In this document: one piece after another, positions 12,301-27,300 of the stretch
Position numbering within the stretch: position 1 is the first letter of the stretch
Layout of the letters: each line of letters begins with the position of its first letter
NCBI GenBank assembly: GCA_963576735.1
Contig: OY755197.1
Span: forward strand, 3,670,501 to 3,734,500
Length of the DNA stretch: 64,000 bases
Source: Bedellia somnulentella
Taxonomy: Eukaryota; Arthropoda; Insecta; Lepidoptera; Bedelliidae
Direction of reading: 5' to 3'
Translations under genes and position numbers: made by a program
The notes under the pieces: model-generated
Databases searched by the model: none
Told to the model about the DNA's origin: nothing
The model's input: the letters and a program-made list of their open reading frames with translations, nothing else

Positions 12301-15300
12301 ATAATATGAGTATACGACTCTTGACTAAACCGTAGCCAGAACATCAGAACCAGAAATTCTTAGCCACTTTTGGATGTTGAGTGGGGAAAGATTGTAGAAT
12401 AAAGGTTGTTTGTTGTTGCGTCTCAAACAACATCAAAACCAAACTGTAATCAATCCTTCAAGATTCCTGCGTGTAAATCTTTCTCATATCTCGGCGATAT
12501 CAATAAGACGGATGGCCCGACCGCCGCTCGGGACATGATGGATCCCAGCAGCGGGACTATGCGCGGGTGCGTTGGGATTATTCTGTGGGACCAGAGGTTG
12601 TGATGAATACATGTTATACTTTAAAAGTAATTTAGTACTGATCTATCTAAAAGGGATGCAGAATAAGTAATTGTTGATAGACATGATAGATCTCCCCAGC
12701 AGGGTTTTTCGGGAGTGCGCTGGAACAATCCTATGGGGCCAGAGTTTGTGATGAGAAATACAAAATATTTTGTAATGTATTTTTATGGGACCGAATTTGT
12801 CATGAGAAATACAAAGTATTTTGAATTGTATTTAGTATTGCAAGTGTTACGTAGGGTTGCAGAGGTAAGATTTTAATGTTGATAAGTGGCGATATCAATA
12901 ACACGGATGGCGCTGCCGCCGCTCGGAAAATGATGTATCCTAGCAGAGGGTCATATACGGGGGCAAGGTGGGATTATTCTATAGGACCAGGGTTCTGTGA
13001 TAAGAAAAACACATAACATAACATAAACATAACGCGACGCCGTTCACGCCGAATATCCCCGAAGGGGTTGGCAGATGTTCTAACACTTCTGAACATCACG
13101 TGACTTTGTCACCTGGTGTTCAGAGTACCCACGTTTTGCATGGACAGTGTACTAACGTGATAGGGGTTAGGCCTATCGCCGTTTTGTACGAATACACTGT
13201 CACACGACTAAGTACAACTCAGCCATGTGGGTTTCCTCACGATGTTTTCCCTCACCGTTAACAACCATGATAAATTAACCACACATATGTCTTTAGAAAA
13301 GACAAATTGGTGAAGGCCCGACCCAGGATTTGAACACTAGTCGTTTGCACGATAACCGAGTGTTCTACCCACTGGGCTATCACGGTTGCTAGATTTTATT
13401 TGTAAGAAGCTTAGATTTGGTTGGTATGAAAAACACGTTTTTGTTATATGTTTAGTATTGCCGGTGATAAGAAGGATTGCAAATGTAATTGTAAATAAAT
13501 GTTAAGGGACACCCGGGATAAGTTATTTTGTAGATTTAGTAAAAGTATATCGCAGATTATGTCCGACAAGTGTGTACGTTGTCTCACATGGTGAAGTACC
13601 AAAACCAATCCTCCGTTTGCATCCTACACTCCCTGATCTTTATGTTTTAGAGAGTGTATGTTTCCTCACCTCGTGTAATAGCTCGAGCACCGGCGTCCCC
13701 GGGCAGCACACTCTTAGCGGTAACATTCCAAGGTCAAAAAATATAAACGAGCAGCCTACGACCCCCAGTTTATATTAAAGTAATTTTGAGAGTTTGTAAG
13801 AGAGAGAGTATACGTAAGTAGGCAACACCTAGCAAAGTAGAACTCAGGCCAGCCACTGTTTTCTTAGTTAGTCTTAGTAAGTTAGTATACTAGTTAGTTA
13901 TCTGGTATAATTGCACGCATAAATACGAGCATCCTACATTCTCCAGTCTAGATATCTTAGTGAGTGTACATGGTACCAATATAAAAAAAAATATCCTTCA
14001 TTACCTGAGGGGCAAGCACGAGCGCTATTTTATCGACATGATAACGGTTAGAATGAGATGGCAGTATACGATACTAAGTAAGTGCGTAAGAGATGGCTGC
14101 TTTATCCCACGCGATAACTAGTTAAAAAGACGGCTCGTACTAGCCGGGCTGGTTTAGATATCTTAACCATTGAAAGAAAGAAAGAAAGAAAACATTTATT
14201 CATTGCTACATACAAAGAAAAGCACAGTTACACTCACATACTTTAAGAAACACTTAAAAAGAAAGTAAACGTAAATTTCATAAAAAATATTACAAAGGAA
14301 ATATTACAATAGAATAGAGTACATTAAACACAGATATACATTTAAATTGTGAACATCTGTTATTGGCCTTACTTGTTTTCTATTATTAACTGTGTTTTAT
14401 TGCTTATGTCACTGTTGATGTTCCTAATAAAAATAAATAAATAAATATATACCAAATAATAAAAACAAAAAAAAACTTATAATATTACATTGATTGTATG
14501 TTTCCTAACCTAGTGTTACATATCCTCACCTGGTGTAATAGCACTCGAGCGCCAACTCGGCCAGCTGCGCGGCGTCCCCGGGCAGCACGCTCTTGGCGGC
14601 CACGGCCACGCCGCGCCACGCCGCGCGACACGCGAACACCACGCCGTACTGCCCGCGCCCTGCACCCATATCATTATTTTTATTTGCTCAAAAAACTGGT
14701 AATATGGTAACAAATTTTATTTATATATTTATTAGCCACATGCGCATTGCAGAGCCTAAAAACTTTTGAGTCAAATGTTTATGATTTTATAAACATTAAT
14801 CTAAATTTTAAGTGACTTTTATATAAAAGGAACTAAAATACAAATAAAAAAGGAACAAAAGCTTAATGTAAAACGTAATTCACAACAATTACAATTACCA
14901 TATCATCTTTTTGATTTTCTTAACATTACAATCATCTACTACTACGTATTGTATCTACATTATAATTACAAATGCGACACGCGATCACCACGCCGTACTG
15001 CCCGCGACCTACACCCATATCATTATTTTTATTTGCTCAAAAACTGGTAACATGATAACAAATTTAATTTATATATTTAGTAGCCATATGCGCATTGCAG
15101 AGCCTAAAAACTTTTGAGTCAAATGTTTATGATTTTATAAACACTAGTCTAAATTTTAAGTGACTTTTATATAAAAGGAACTAAAATATAAAAAAAGGAA
15201 CAAAAGCTTAATGTAAAACGTAATTCACAACAATTACAATTACCATATCATCTCTTTGATTTTCTTAACATTACAATCATCTACTACTACGTTTTGTATC

Positions 15301-18300
15301 TACATTATAATTTAATTTGTACATCTAGTAGCCACATGCGCATTGCAGAACCTAAAAACTTTTGAGTCAAAGGTTCATGATTTTATAAACATAACATAAC
15401 ATAAACGTTCACGCCGTTTATCCCTGAAGGGGTTGGCAGTGGTACCAATACTCCTGAACTCACATGGCAAGCGCCATCTAGTTTCCAGAGAAGGTACCCA
15501 CGGTTGCCGTGTAGTGCCGGCTTAGAATTGCCGTGTAGTGCCGGCTTAGAATGTCGCTACCCCTTTCTACCCACGGGTGTCGTAAGAGGCGACTAGGGGT
15601 ATTGGGGCTTTTTAATGGATTTTTGGGCGATGCGGTTGGAGACCCATCACCGAAAACCTTTATTTTTACCATCTTTTCCCCACTCAATTTCCAAAAGTGG
15701 CTGAGGAATTTATGATTCCTTAGCTAAGGAATGATAAATTCCTCTGATAAAGAGCTCTGGCTACCCCTTTTAGGGAAATATAGCCGTGAGCATATGTATG
15801 TATGTACCCACGTGTTGCTTAGACAGTGTACTCACGTGATAGGGGGCAGGCCTATCGCCGTTTTGTACGAATACACTGTCACATGACTAAGTACAACTCA
15901 GCCATGTGGGTTTCCTCACGATGTTTTCCCTCACCGTTAGCAACCATGATAAATTAACCACACATATGACTTTAGAAAAGACAAATTGGTGTAGGCCCGT
16001 CCCAGGATTGGAACTCACGCCCTTCTGTTTTTCGGGCGGGTGTTCTACCCACTGGACTATCATGTCGCATTTTATAAACATTAATCTAAATTTTAAATTT
16101 TAAGTTACTTATATCCTATCTTATTAATGTCATAAATGTAAAAGTTTAGATGATTGTGTGTTTGAGGTGAAAAGGGATTTTAATTACAAAATGTATATGA
16201 ATTAAATTTAGCAGAACAATAGATAATGACCCCAATTTTATTATGATATAGAATACTTTTTATCCCGGAAAAAATTGACCAATAAAATATTCACGCCTGA
16301 TTGAACTAAGAGTACCGGAAAAAAACGCCTAAAGTTTGGTATAAGCAAATTTACAGTACGAAGTCTGTCGGGTCAGCTAGTCACAGATAAAGACATTTAT
16401 ACAGATTATTTCTTAAATAAAAGTACAATTGGCGGTCTCATTGCTTAAAGCAATCTCTTCCAGACAACCTTTGAAAAGTGAGATCAGTACGTTAATAAAA
16501 CAATAGGTAGATGTACAAGACATAATGGAATGGGAGTAGCAACTATGTTACATTACTTATATTAAACAAAAACTTAACAACTTAACTTATTTCTAGTAAA
16601 GAATTAATTAATTTATAAATAGTATTATATTTCATCACACATAGTATTATAATATAACTCATCATCATCATCAGCCAAAAGATGTCCACTGCTTTACATA
16701 GGCCTCCCCCAATATCTCCACAACGACCGGGCCTGTGCTGCCCTCATCCATCGGTGTCCCGCGACCAAATCATCGATCCCCCTTATGAAAAGCCTACCCA
16801 CACTGCGTCGTCAGTGTATACATTGCGTCATAACATTAGACCGCTCGAAAACTAACATTTTCAAGAGAAAAAAACATACATGCATATCCTATATACTATA
16901 CTCTTACTTACTTACTTATACTCACGCCCATTGTTCCCATTGGGGTAGGCAGAGACTATCGATCGCCACTTGGTACGATCCAGGCAAATCTCTTTTGCTT
17001 TTGTTCCATTGATCATTCTTCTCATACATGCTCTTTTATTCTTTATACTTCGGACGCCGGCCTTTTTGATACTATACTCACGGCTATATTTTTTTAAAAA
17101 GGGGTAGCCAGAGCTTTAAAGCTAGAAGTTCTTCAGCCTCATTTGGAAGTTGATAGGAGATAGTAGATATTAAGCATTGTTGATGATGGATGGATGGATT
17201 CTTTTTAATAATAGCTTTTAGATTAAATGCGTTTCTTTATAATAGGCTATTTGACTGTAATAAAAATATACATTTCTTTTATTTCATTAGTCTTGATATT
17301 TCTTTTTTGGAGCAATATGTAATAATGCGCGATAAAAATATTGCATTATTTCACTAAAATCCGGCTTCTAAAATAAGTATTTTTGATGCAACTGTCACGT
17401 GACTAAAAACGACCGTGATTGGCTATTTCTATCTGTGTATCGCTTCGCTCATTGGTGTTTAATGCGGAATTGACGTCATTTGTGCTACAGCTGCCATATT
17501 ACTGAAAGTTGCGTTTTCGCGGCACATTTAAATATTGCATTTTCTTTTTAATTTTATTAATAAAAGAGCTAAAATGAAGACAGAAAAATATTTTTTTAGG
17601 GCTCCTTATAAACAAATTAACACCGTAAGATAGTTTTCAAAACTTAGTCAAATAGCCTATTCCGGGACACACTGTTTCTTATGGATACGCTGGTTTCATG
17701 ATTTGGTCGCTGGGGTCATCTTTTTTATTTTAGGTAGCCGAAATCTTCTTTAATGTTTAATAGCTGGTCTTCATTTTAGTACAGGTTGCCGGGGTCTCCA
17801 TTGTTTTATTTTCTGATAGGCTGCGGGGTCTTCTTTGGGTTCTTAGTGCAGGGTCGCCATGAAGTGTGTGGTCTTGGTGGTCAGGTTGGTATTTGCGGTA
17901 TATCAAATCAAAGACATGTTTGATTGTTGGGGGTCGTTTATTGAATAATGTAAAGTATTAAAAAAGTACTACAACTATAACTTACTGACTAAGCATATCG
18001 CGACGGACATAACATGTGTAACCTAATTAAGTTGTATCGGTATGTCGCAACACAACATTATTATTGTTTTTATTCTAGTATCAAAATCATTTTAAATAAA
18101 CTATTTGCGACCCTTTGAAAAAAATATTCACTCAGCGTTGTTTACTTCGTTTTTAGGCAATATAAAATGAAAGTTACTTACCAATTTCCCGACCCAGCTC
18201 AGGCGTACCGTACTTGAGTAGGTCACACATAGACGTACTTTCGAGACAGAGCCGAGCAAACTGCGGGGCGTACCTAGAATCAAATAAATTTTTAATTAGA

Positions 18301-21300
18301 ATGTTTTGTTCATGAAAACCTCATGTGGGGATTATTACTAATAAATAAAGGAAAGAAAAATTTCGAATGTGTACCCGGAAGTCGTGGGTTCGATCCCCAC
18401 CGGTGACGAATTATATTTTTTTTCCTTTATTCACGAGTAAATAAATTTTTGTTTTAATATTCCTGTTTAGAATCAAATCCAATCAATTAAATTTTCAATA
18501 TTCCTTAACATAATGGTCTTAATTGTTTATGTATCACTTTTTGTTAATATTAAGGAAAAAAGTCCGTTTACGAATAATTACGTCATAAGAAAAGTGCAAT
18601 CATAACAATTCAGCTTTAAGAAATACACAACACATCTCGATATACTACAAGTAATTGAAACTATTTAATGTTTCGGTATAACGATACCACATTAACTCGT
18701 GGCTGCTTGTTTGCGGAACGCGACATTTTATCAGGCATGCAGAAAGTTTGGCCGTGTAGTGTCAGCTTAGAATAACACTACCCCATTTCTACCTGTGGGT
18801 GATCGTAAGAGGCGACTAAGGGTATAGGGGCTTTTTAAGTGATTTTCGGGCGATGTGGTTGGTGACCCGTCACCAAAAACATTTATTATTACCATTCTTT
18901 CTCCAATCAACTTCTAAGAGTGGCTGAGGAATTTCTCATTCCAAAGCTCTGGCTACCCCGTTAAGGGATTTATAGCCGTGAGTATATGTATGTATGAATG
19001 TAGAAAGTACTTTTTAATATATAACACGGTATGACATCCAAAACTCTCTTTCTTAAACTCACGTCTCCTTTAATAGAAACTTTGGTCGTCCCACTAAGTT
19101 ATCAAAAGAATACTATTTTATTTAATTACATACATAAATCCTAAAAAAGGGTAGTCAGAGCTTTAGAGCTAAAAAGCCCGAGCCGAGTGGACAAGATGGT
19201 AGAAATTAAGTATCATTGGTGATGGGACTCCACCCGCATCGCCCAAAAACTACTTAAAAAAAGCCCCATACCCTTAGTCGCCTTTTACGACACCCGTGGG
19301 TAGAAAGGGAGAGTGACATTCTAAACCGGCACTACACGGTAATTTATACGTTTATTTAATTACTAAACATAATAACAAATTAAAATCCACTTACTTCTTC
19401 CTTATAGCTAGTTTAGCATCTTCAGACTGGTGCAGTGATTGTGACAAAGAAGTCTCTAGAGCACTAAGCGCCTGAGAAAAACGCTCGTGGGCTGATTTCA
19501 ATCGGTCTATTATCTGAAATGATACACAATGAATATATTTACAAATTGAACGAAAGAAACAACCGAAACTGTATGACTATACATATATATTAAAGTATAT
19601 TATTTTTATGACATGCGACATGATAGTCCAGTGGGTAGAACACCCGCCCGAAAAACAGAAGGGCGTGAGTTCCAATCCTGGGACGGGCCTACACCAATTT
19701 GTCTTTTCTAAAGTCATATGTGTGGTTAATTTATCATGGTTGCTAACGGTGAGGGAAAACATCGTGAGGAAACCCACATGGCTGAGGTGTACTTAGTCAT
19801 GTAACAGTGTATTCGTACAAAAACGGCGATAGGCCTGCCCCCTATCACGTGAGTACACTGTCTAAGCAAAACGTGGGTACCTTCTCTGGAAACTAGATGG
19901 CGCTTGCCATGTGAGTTCAGGAGTATTGGAACCTCTGCCAACCCCTTCGGGGATAAACGGCGACAACGTTTATGTTACGTTTATGTTTATGTATTATTTT
20001 TATAAAAATAATCTGAGTTCCAAACCAATGGTGTTCAACCCCGGTTGAGACTAGAATAAAAATGGGATAAGGGAGGTTGTAGGTTTGATCCCCGCTGAGA
20101 GCAACATTTATTTGATAAGCATAAATGATTGTTTCTCAGTCGTTGATTACATTTTATATGTGTATTACATAATATTTAATATATCGTTGGGTTAGTATCC
20201 CATAATACAAGTTTTACTTAGTTTGGGGCTATCTAGATCTGTGTAAAATATGCCCGTATATTTATTTATTTATATATCAGTATCACGCTACCAATACTCT
20301 GAACAATATGGCATAGTTGAGTGTCACATCACTAATATCATATAAAAGCCAATCTCTAATCTCAATGATGTAGTACATATAGGAGACAGTCTGATCGTGG
20401 TAAAAACATTCACAGTTCGTCTTGCCACTCTTCATCTATTATCTACTTGCTCGCTCACACTAATCTCAGAACGACTTAGCATATTTGAGTTCCAGAAAGG
20501 CAGCAGAAGAGAGCTTTTATATCGACACGATAACGGTAAGAATGAGATGGCAGTATACGATACTAAGTAAGTGCGTAAGAGATGGCTGCTTTGTCCCACG
20601 CGATAACTAGTTTAAACACCGCTCGTACTAGTCGGGCTGATCACTAAGGGCGCTTGTAGACGTCCGTTTTTTGGACCGGAGAACGGACCGTCAATAAACG
20701 GCTATCCTTGTATACATATATTGTTTTTACCGGATGAATGTTACCTTGGTCTAACTGGTAGTCAGAGACTCACACGAGTGAAATGTCGAATATTAAGAAA
20801 AAAAACTCATATTGGCCTACTATTTGTACAAGAACAAACAAAAAGAAATAGAAAAACGTAAAAAGACATCGTAGGTGCATCCTATATTATTGGATCTATA
20901 CCTATGTCTATTTTTATAGCACTCTTGGGTTTTGTCCCACAGTACAGGCCTAATTTCAATCATACTTATTAACTATTCCATGTCAATATCACCGATTTTT
21001 AAAAGAACAGGTAGGTAGACGGCACACAATTTACAGAAAACAGGCAGTACGTCCAACAGCGTCAACACGCACCAATACTCTGGCGTGGATGACCGCTCTT
21101 TCTTACACTACTTATAAACCCTATGCCACCGCGTATCCGGCAAAAAACCCGATCCGTTCTCCGGTGAAATAAACGAACGTCTACAAGCGCCCTAATGGTC
21201 ACACTTTTGGTCAGTTTCTCGCGTAAAATTTTATATTCAAAGCACAAAGATTTATCTTTTTTCCTTAAAATAAATGACAATTTATTTATCTAAAACCCTC

Positions 21301-24300
21301 ACCTGCGTTGTACATATAAGAGCCAATCTAGTCGCTGTAAAAGCATCAATAGTTCGTCTCGCCACTCTTCTTCTATTGTCGGCTCGCTCGCACACTTCAC
21401 ACCAGTACTGCTTTTTGCCACCTAATGCTCGTAATCTGTGGGGATAGAAATACGCTTTTTGAGTACTTTTAATTACTTAACACTTGCACCGATATTAGTA
21501 CACAGTACAGTGCTGATTGTTTCGTCAACCCATTTCTTCTGGTAAGTGTCGTAAGAGACTTTGGGAATAGGGTGATTTTGAAAGATAAATAAAAGATGTT
21601 ATTAAAGGAAAGAAAAATTTCGACACTGGCGGGGTTCGAACCCGCGACCTTCGGGTATACGCCCCCGTCGCTCTGCCAACTGAGCTACAGTGTCAGTTGG
21701 CATCCAGCGCGAAATTTCTCTATCCTTTGTTTCTTTTTTACACGTTCAAGTAGTGTTTGCGTTTCCTGCCTCCGAATTTTAACTAATTCGGACGGCCACT
21801 TGTCTACCTTTTCAGTTCTAATTTTTCTTTCCTTTAATAACATCTTTTATTTATGAGTAATAATCCCCACATGAGGAATTCATGTCAAAAAACATTACAT
21901 TTTGAAAGATGTTTTTGGCGATGTATTTGGAGACCCATGACTAAAAATCTTTATTTTACAAACTTTCCCCACTCAAATTCAATTAGCGAATGAATAATTT
22001 CTTATTCCGAAGCTCTGGCTTCCCCTCATTGGTAGTTATAGTAGCGTGTTTTTTTTTGTTTATGTACGTAATCACTTGGCTTTCCACAAAATCCGAATTC
22101 CTAAGAATCATCCAATAATTATGTACGTATGTAACCTCTAGCTTTCTCCAAAATCCGAAAAGCTAAAAAGATCCAGATCCAGTATAAAATTACCCACCTA
22201 TGAAACAGCCTCCTGAACAACTGCACCAGCGTGCCGGCGGAGTCAGTGTATTTCATAATTTGTGTCAATAAAGAACATTCAAATCAATCCTCTTCCAAAG
22301 TACCCAATGTACCCACCTCAGAAACAGCCTCCTGAACAGCTGTACCAGCGTGCCGGCGGAGTCACGTGGCAGTGTCACGTGACCGGGCACGCTGCTCAGC
22401 ACGCGGATGTACCCGCCCGCTAGCTGGGGGGACTGCACGCAACGTTCTAGCCAGGATACACATCTAAATGTAAAAATAATGTGATTAAGAAGGTTTTTTA
22501 AAGTTTGGTAATGAAATCGTGAACAGTAACGTACTTACGCGTATATTTTATATCTATTAGAAAAAATAAGATTGTAAACAAACCAAAGCCAGGAATAAAA
22601 TCGAAGATTTCATCAAGAAAATACTTCCATGACACTAGAATATTTGGATTTATTCATTTTTGATGGGTAATATTCAACTAATCCCACGCTACCTCCGTAG
22701 TTGTCGTTGGTTTCATCGATTTTAACGCGCCAATATTAATATTGTTTTACAAATATAATAATGTTTAAAAAAATACTTTGCACGCGAAAGAGACAGAAAT
22801 AAATGTTAATATGGCTAGAAGAGATACGTATGCTAATTATCGTTCTCGGCGTGAAGTGTAGACCTTCTAAACACTTGTTTTCAAATAAGAACTTAAAAAA
22901 AATATTACTTGACTGAAATTTTTTTCGACAATAAATATTGTCAGGGAACTGAGGTGGGGAGTCTTTTTTTACCTTTCCAAAGTCCCAAAGTAAGACTCCT
23001 TCAAGCAGTCCACATAGTTAACCAGTCTCGTGCTAATCTTCTTGCTCATACGATCCAGCACTATTTGCTCTGTCTCTGCGGTTATCACTTTTGTTGATAT
23101 CTGAAATTGATAGATCAGATGGTTAGTGGTACATACATCTTCACTGGTTTATTTGAAATTCGCTCTGTGCCAAATTTTTCTTTGTCGAGCAATTCCCGCT
23201 TTTTTACAATTTTTTTTTTTTATTTATTACTATTTTCAGCTTCGGAATTATTTTTCACTTTTATTTAAAAGTGCTTCAAAAGCATGATTCTAAACTATAT
23301 TTATTATTAACTTTGCGTTCTTTACATAACACACATTGTGAATCCAAACTAGAATTACATTAAACTTATTCGTAACTTATATTATGTAAAAAATCGAGCA
23401 TTGACTGTGAACTATATTATTTTTTATAATAAATATAAATATTACCGGTGTGTTTCCGACACATCGATGTCTGTCGCAACTGCTCAAAGAGTTGACATTC
23501 TCTACAGCCGTGTGCAGCAACGTCGACTGACACATCGAACACGATGCCATTTCTGTCGTGCACTGGAAATAAAAAATAAATAAATATTAATAATTACACA
23601 ATTTGACAGTATTATATAGTAAAAAAAGTATATAGTTACTATTATAGTCGCGTTATGAACGGAGGAGTGAGATGGCCTCATATAATACAATACAAGGAGG
23701 ATAGGAATAGAAAACTGATATGGAAAAATGACCCAGTTTATAAGTCTTAAATATATTATAAAAGAGTTATTTTTTTTAATGGCAACTTAAAAATTTTACA
23801 GTATTGAAAATTTTTATGCATTAACTTACCTCTCACACAGAGCGCCCAAATCAATAACAACCAAGTCGGTCAAATATAAGTATATTTTTATTTGTAACTC
23901 AATAAAAAAGAAGATAATAACACAAATACTTAACACTAAAGAACACTCACCCCAATATTACAACTATAATAATCGCTCAAACTCTCATCAGGCTCAATGA
24001 TATCATAATCCTCAAGGTTATAGCTATCGCACGACATCGCTTCCTCAACCTCAGAGTCAGAGCTATCGTTCTGATCTGCAATCCTCATTTCTGTGGCGAT
24101 TTCTGCTCGTGCTTCAGCATTTTGAACTCTATCTTCTAATTGAATACAGTCGGGTCTTCCTTGTTCGGGTTGAGATTCAAAATATATTGAAGATCTGTTC
24201 TTACAATTACGATTGTGGCAGGTTATATCTGAAATGTGAATTTTAGTCATAATGCATCCATGCATCGTAAAAGTGACGTACATTTTTGTATTCCTATAAT

Positions 24301-27300
24301 CCGTAAAAAGTAGCTAAAGCTGAAGAACTAACGATTTCTTTCACGGATTTAATTATAAATCGGCGTAAAGATACTTTTATTGATTTAAACACTTTTGTTA
24401 GCTTGTTAGTCTAAATTATATTATTTAGTGAAGGGTAGCTTCAGACTATCAGTAATTGACGTACAAGGTAACTTAGAGAGATATGGGGCTTTTTAAAATA
24501 TTTTTACACATTGTAGAGACTCATTAACATATAAAAGTTGCTCAGAAATGTCTTGGTCTTAAGTTCTTGTTAGTCCTTTTAGGTACAATAAGGCGTCTTA
24601 ACGTATAAATAGTGACCATACAACGTACATAGATCCATTCACACGACGATTGTACTGCAAAAAAACGTGTCCAGCTTATACGTTCAAGCGCATACTCAAC
24701 GGACTTGTCAAGCAAATCCAATGAACTTTGACGTATTCGGTTCAAAGTGGCATATGGTATAGCTTTGTCTCCTTGTATTTCTGACCCGGGTTATTGTACG
24801 TTAAAAAAACGATACGAAAAAAACGTGCAGGATAATGCCGTGTGAACCAAGCCTAATACTAACCAAGTATATTCGTGTGTGTGTGTCTGTATATTTGGTA
24901 TCTAATACCAGATAGCACCCAGTCCGTCTGGTCTACTTCTCGATACATTTCCGCTAATACTTCGTCCATCATCCTTGGTAATCCTAGCTTCTTATTACCT
25001 TTAGTGAACCCCTTTATCTTAACATCTATTCCCACTTTACATTCGAAAGTATAATGAATGTAGACTACGCTCGAGAGGTTTGGCAGGATCATACTAAGTG
25101 GCGATCGATACCCCTATGGGAACTAATAGCGTGGGTATATATGTATGTTTTCAAATGTGGCTTAAAAATATCGATCTCTTAAGTTCCGGCCACCTCTTTT
25201 TGTGATGTGTGTATGTATGTATGACATCTAATACTAACCACATAACGCCCAGTCCGTCTGATCTACTTCTTGATACATCTCCGCTAATACTTCGTCCATC
25301 ATCCTCACTAGTTCTGTTTTATTGTCACCTTCACTGAACTTTATTTTAACATCTTTTTCTAATTTAAGTCTAAGTTAAGTTTTCGCTACTCATTTTTGGT
25401 ATGGTGATGCTAACCATGTATATGTGTGTTGTGTATGTATGTACATCTAATACTAACCACATAGTGCCCAGTCCGTCTGGTCTACTTCTCGATACATCTC
25501 CGCTAATACTTCGTCCATCATCCTCACTAGTTCTGTCTTCTTGTCACCTTCACTGAACTTCCCTTATTTTAACATCTTTTTCTAACTTATGCATACATAT
25601 ACTCATGGCTATAAATCCCTAAAAGGGGTAGCCAGAGCCAAGGAATCAAAAATTCCTCAGCCACTTTTTGAAATGTGAGAGGGGAAAAGATTGTAAAATA
25701 AAGGTTGTTGGTGATGGGTCGCCAACCGCATCGCCCAAAAATCCCTCAAAGGCCCCAATACCGTTAGTTGCCTCTTACGTACACCCACCGGAAGAAATGG
25801 GGTAGTGCTATTCTAAGCCGACACTACACAGCACGTAAAATAAATACTTTAAAAATGCATCAAATCAAAATATTTTTACCATCCAAGTAAAATGCCTATT
25901 TCACTTCGATAAATAGTACTTGAATGATGTGAATTCGGTTTTATATAACTTTACTTAAATGCTACTTTCTAACTTATCTTATACTTAAGTTTTCGCTACT
26001 CATTTTTGGTATGGTGAGGCTAACCATGTATATGTGTGTTTGTGTATGTATGTACATCTAATACTAACCACATAGTGCCCAGTCCGTCTGGTCTACTTCT
26101 CGATACATCTCCGCTAATACTTCGTCCATCATCCTCACTAGTTCTGTTTTCTTGTCTCCTTCACTGAACTTGTTGTGTAGCGTCTGGGAATTAATATTTG
26201 ACTATTTTCATATATTGCCGTGTAGTGTCGGCTTAGATTACCGTGTAGTGTCGGCTTAGAATAACACTACCCCTTTCTACCCGTGGGTGATCGTAAGAGG
26301 CGACTAAGGGTATAGGGGCTTTTTAGGTGGTTTTTGGGCGATGCGGTTGGAGACCCGTCACCAAAAACATTTATTATTACCATCTTTTCCCCAATCAACT
26401 TCCAAAAGTGGCTAAGGAATTTCTCATTCCAAAGCTCTGGCTACCCCGTTAAGGGATTTATAGCCGTGAGTATATGTATGTATGTATGTATGTATTTTTT
26501 AAGAAGGCAGAAGGTCTACTCTTCACTCCGAGAACGATAATTAGCATACTTATCTCTTCTACCCATATTAAAATTTATTTCTTTCTCCCTCGCACGATCA
26601 AATATTCGGATTTTGACATTTTGATATGCATAGAACAATATAAATATTAGCGCTTTCAATTCTATAAAACCAACGACAACTACGGAGTAACGTTGGATTC
26701 GTCGAATATCACCAAGTATTCTCATATATCAGAATTGTCAGAATACGAATATTCGATCGCGTGAGCGAGACAGAAATAAATTTTAATATGGGTCAGAAGA
26801 TATAAGTATGTCTATTATCGTTTTCGATGTGAAGATTAATCTAAATATAATACACTATAAGATTTGACTTCTAATTCACCCTTCAAAAGTGTTGGTACTA
26901 AAATCCTATTTTAAATGGTTTTAATTCTTTACTTATAATACACTAAACCTACATGTTTATTTACAAAATCCATACTAATATTATAAATGGGAAAGTGAGT
27001 TTGTTTGTTTGTTTGTTCCGCTTTCACGCCGTAAATACTGAACCGATTGCTTTGAAATTTTTCAGATGTGTAGTTAGAAGTCTAAATTAAATAATAGGGT
27101 ACTTTTTATCCCGGAAAAAAATATGTTCCCACGGGAAATCAAAAATATTGTTTGCTTGCTGGATGCATTGGAGATGGCGCTGTGTATCGTTTAAAACAAC
27201 GTAATATATTGTAAACTAATATAAAAATCAAGATTTAGAAGCTTAATGGTGCGATAATGGATCCCCAAAAATAAGGAACTCCCGAGGGATGAGGTACTAT

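Noticed and set aside
14498..14713. Two overlapping frames (Arg/Pro/Ala-rich) on both strands
   Set aside because: Wrong frames of the GC-rich DSTYK exon 18.
15906..16103. Open frame repeated at 19577 and 57584 ([15 protein letters not shown])
   Set aside because: Lies within SINE family A and is shared by all copies; not a gene.
21422..21424. Nearer acceptor (ttag) for DSTYK exon 15
   Set aside because: It would break the phase between exons 14 and 15; the ccccacag acceptor at 21436 restores it.
21596..21856. Open frame of 86 codons repeated at 39725 and 39994 ([15 protein letters not shown])
   Set aside because: It is the antisense reading of the tRNA-like unit in the foldback element; such frames recur wherever the repeat does.
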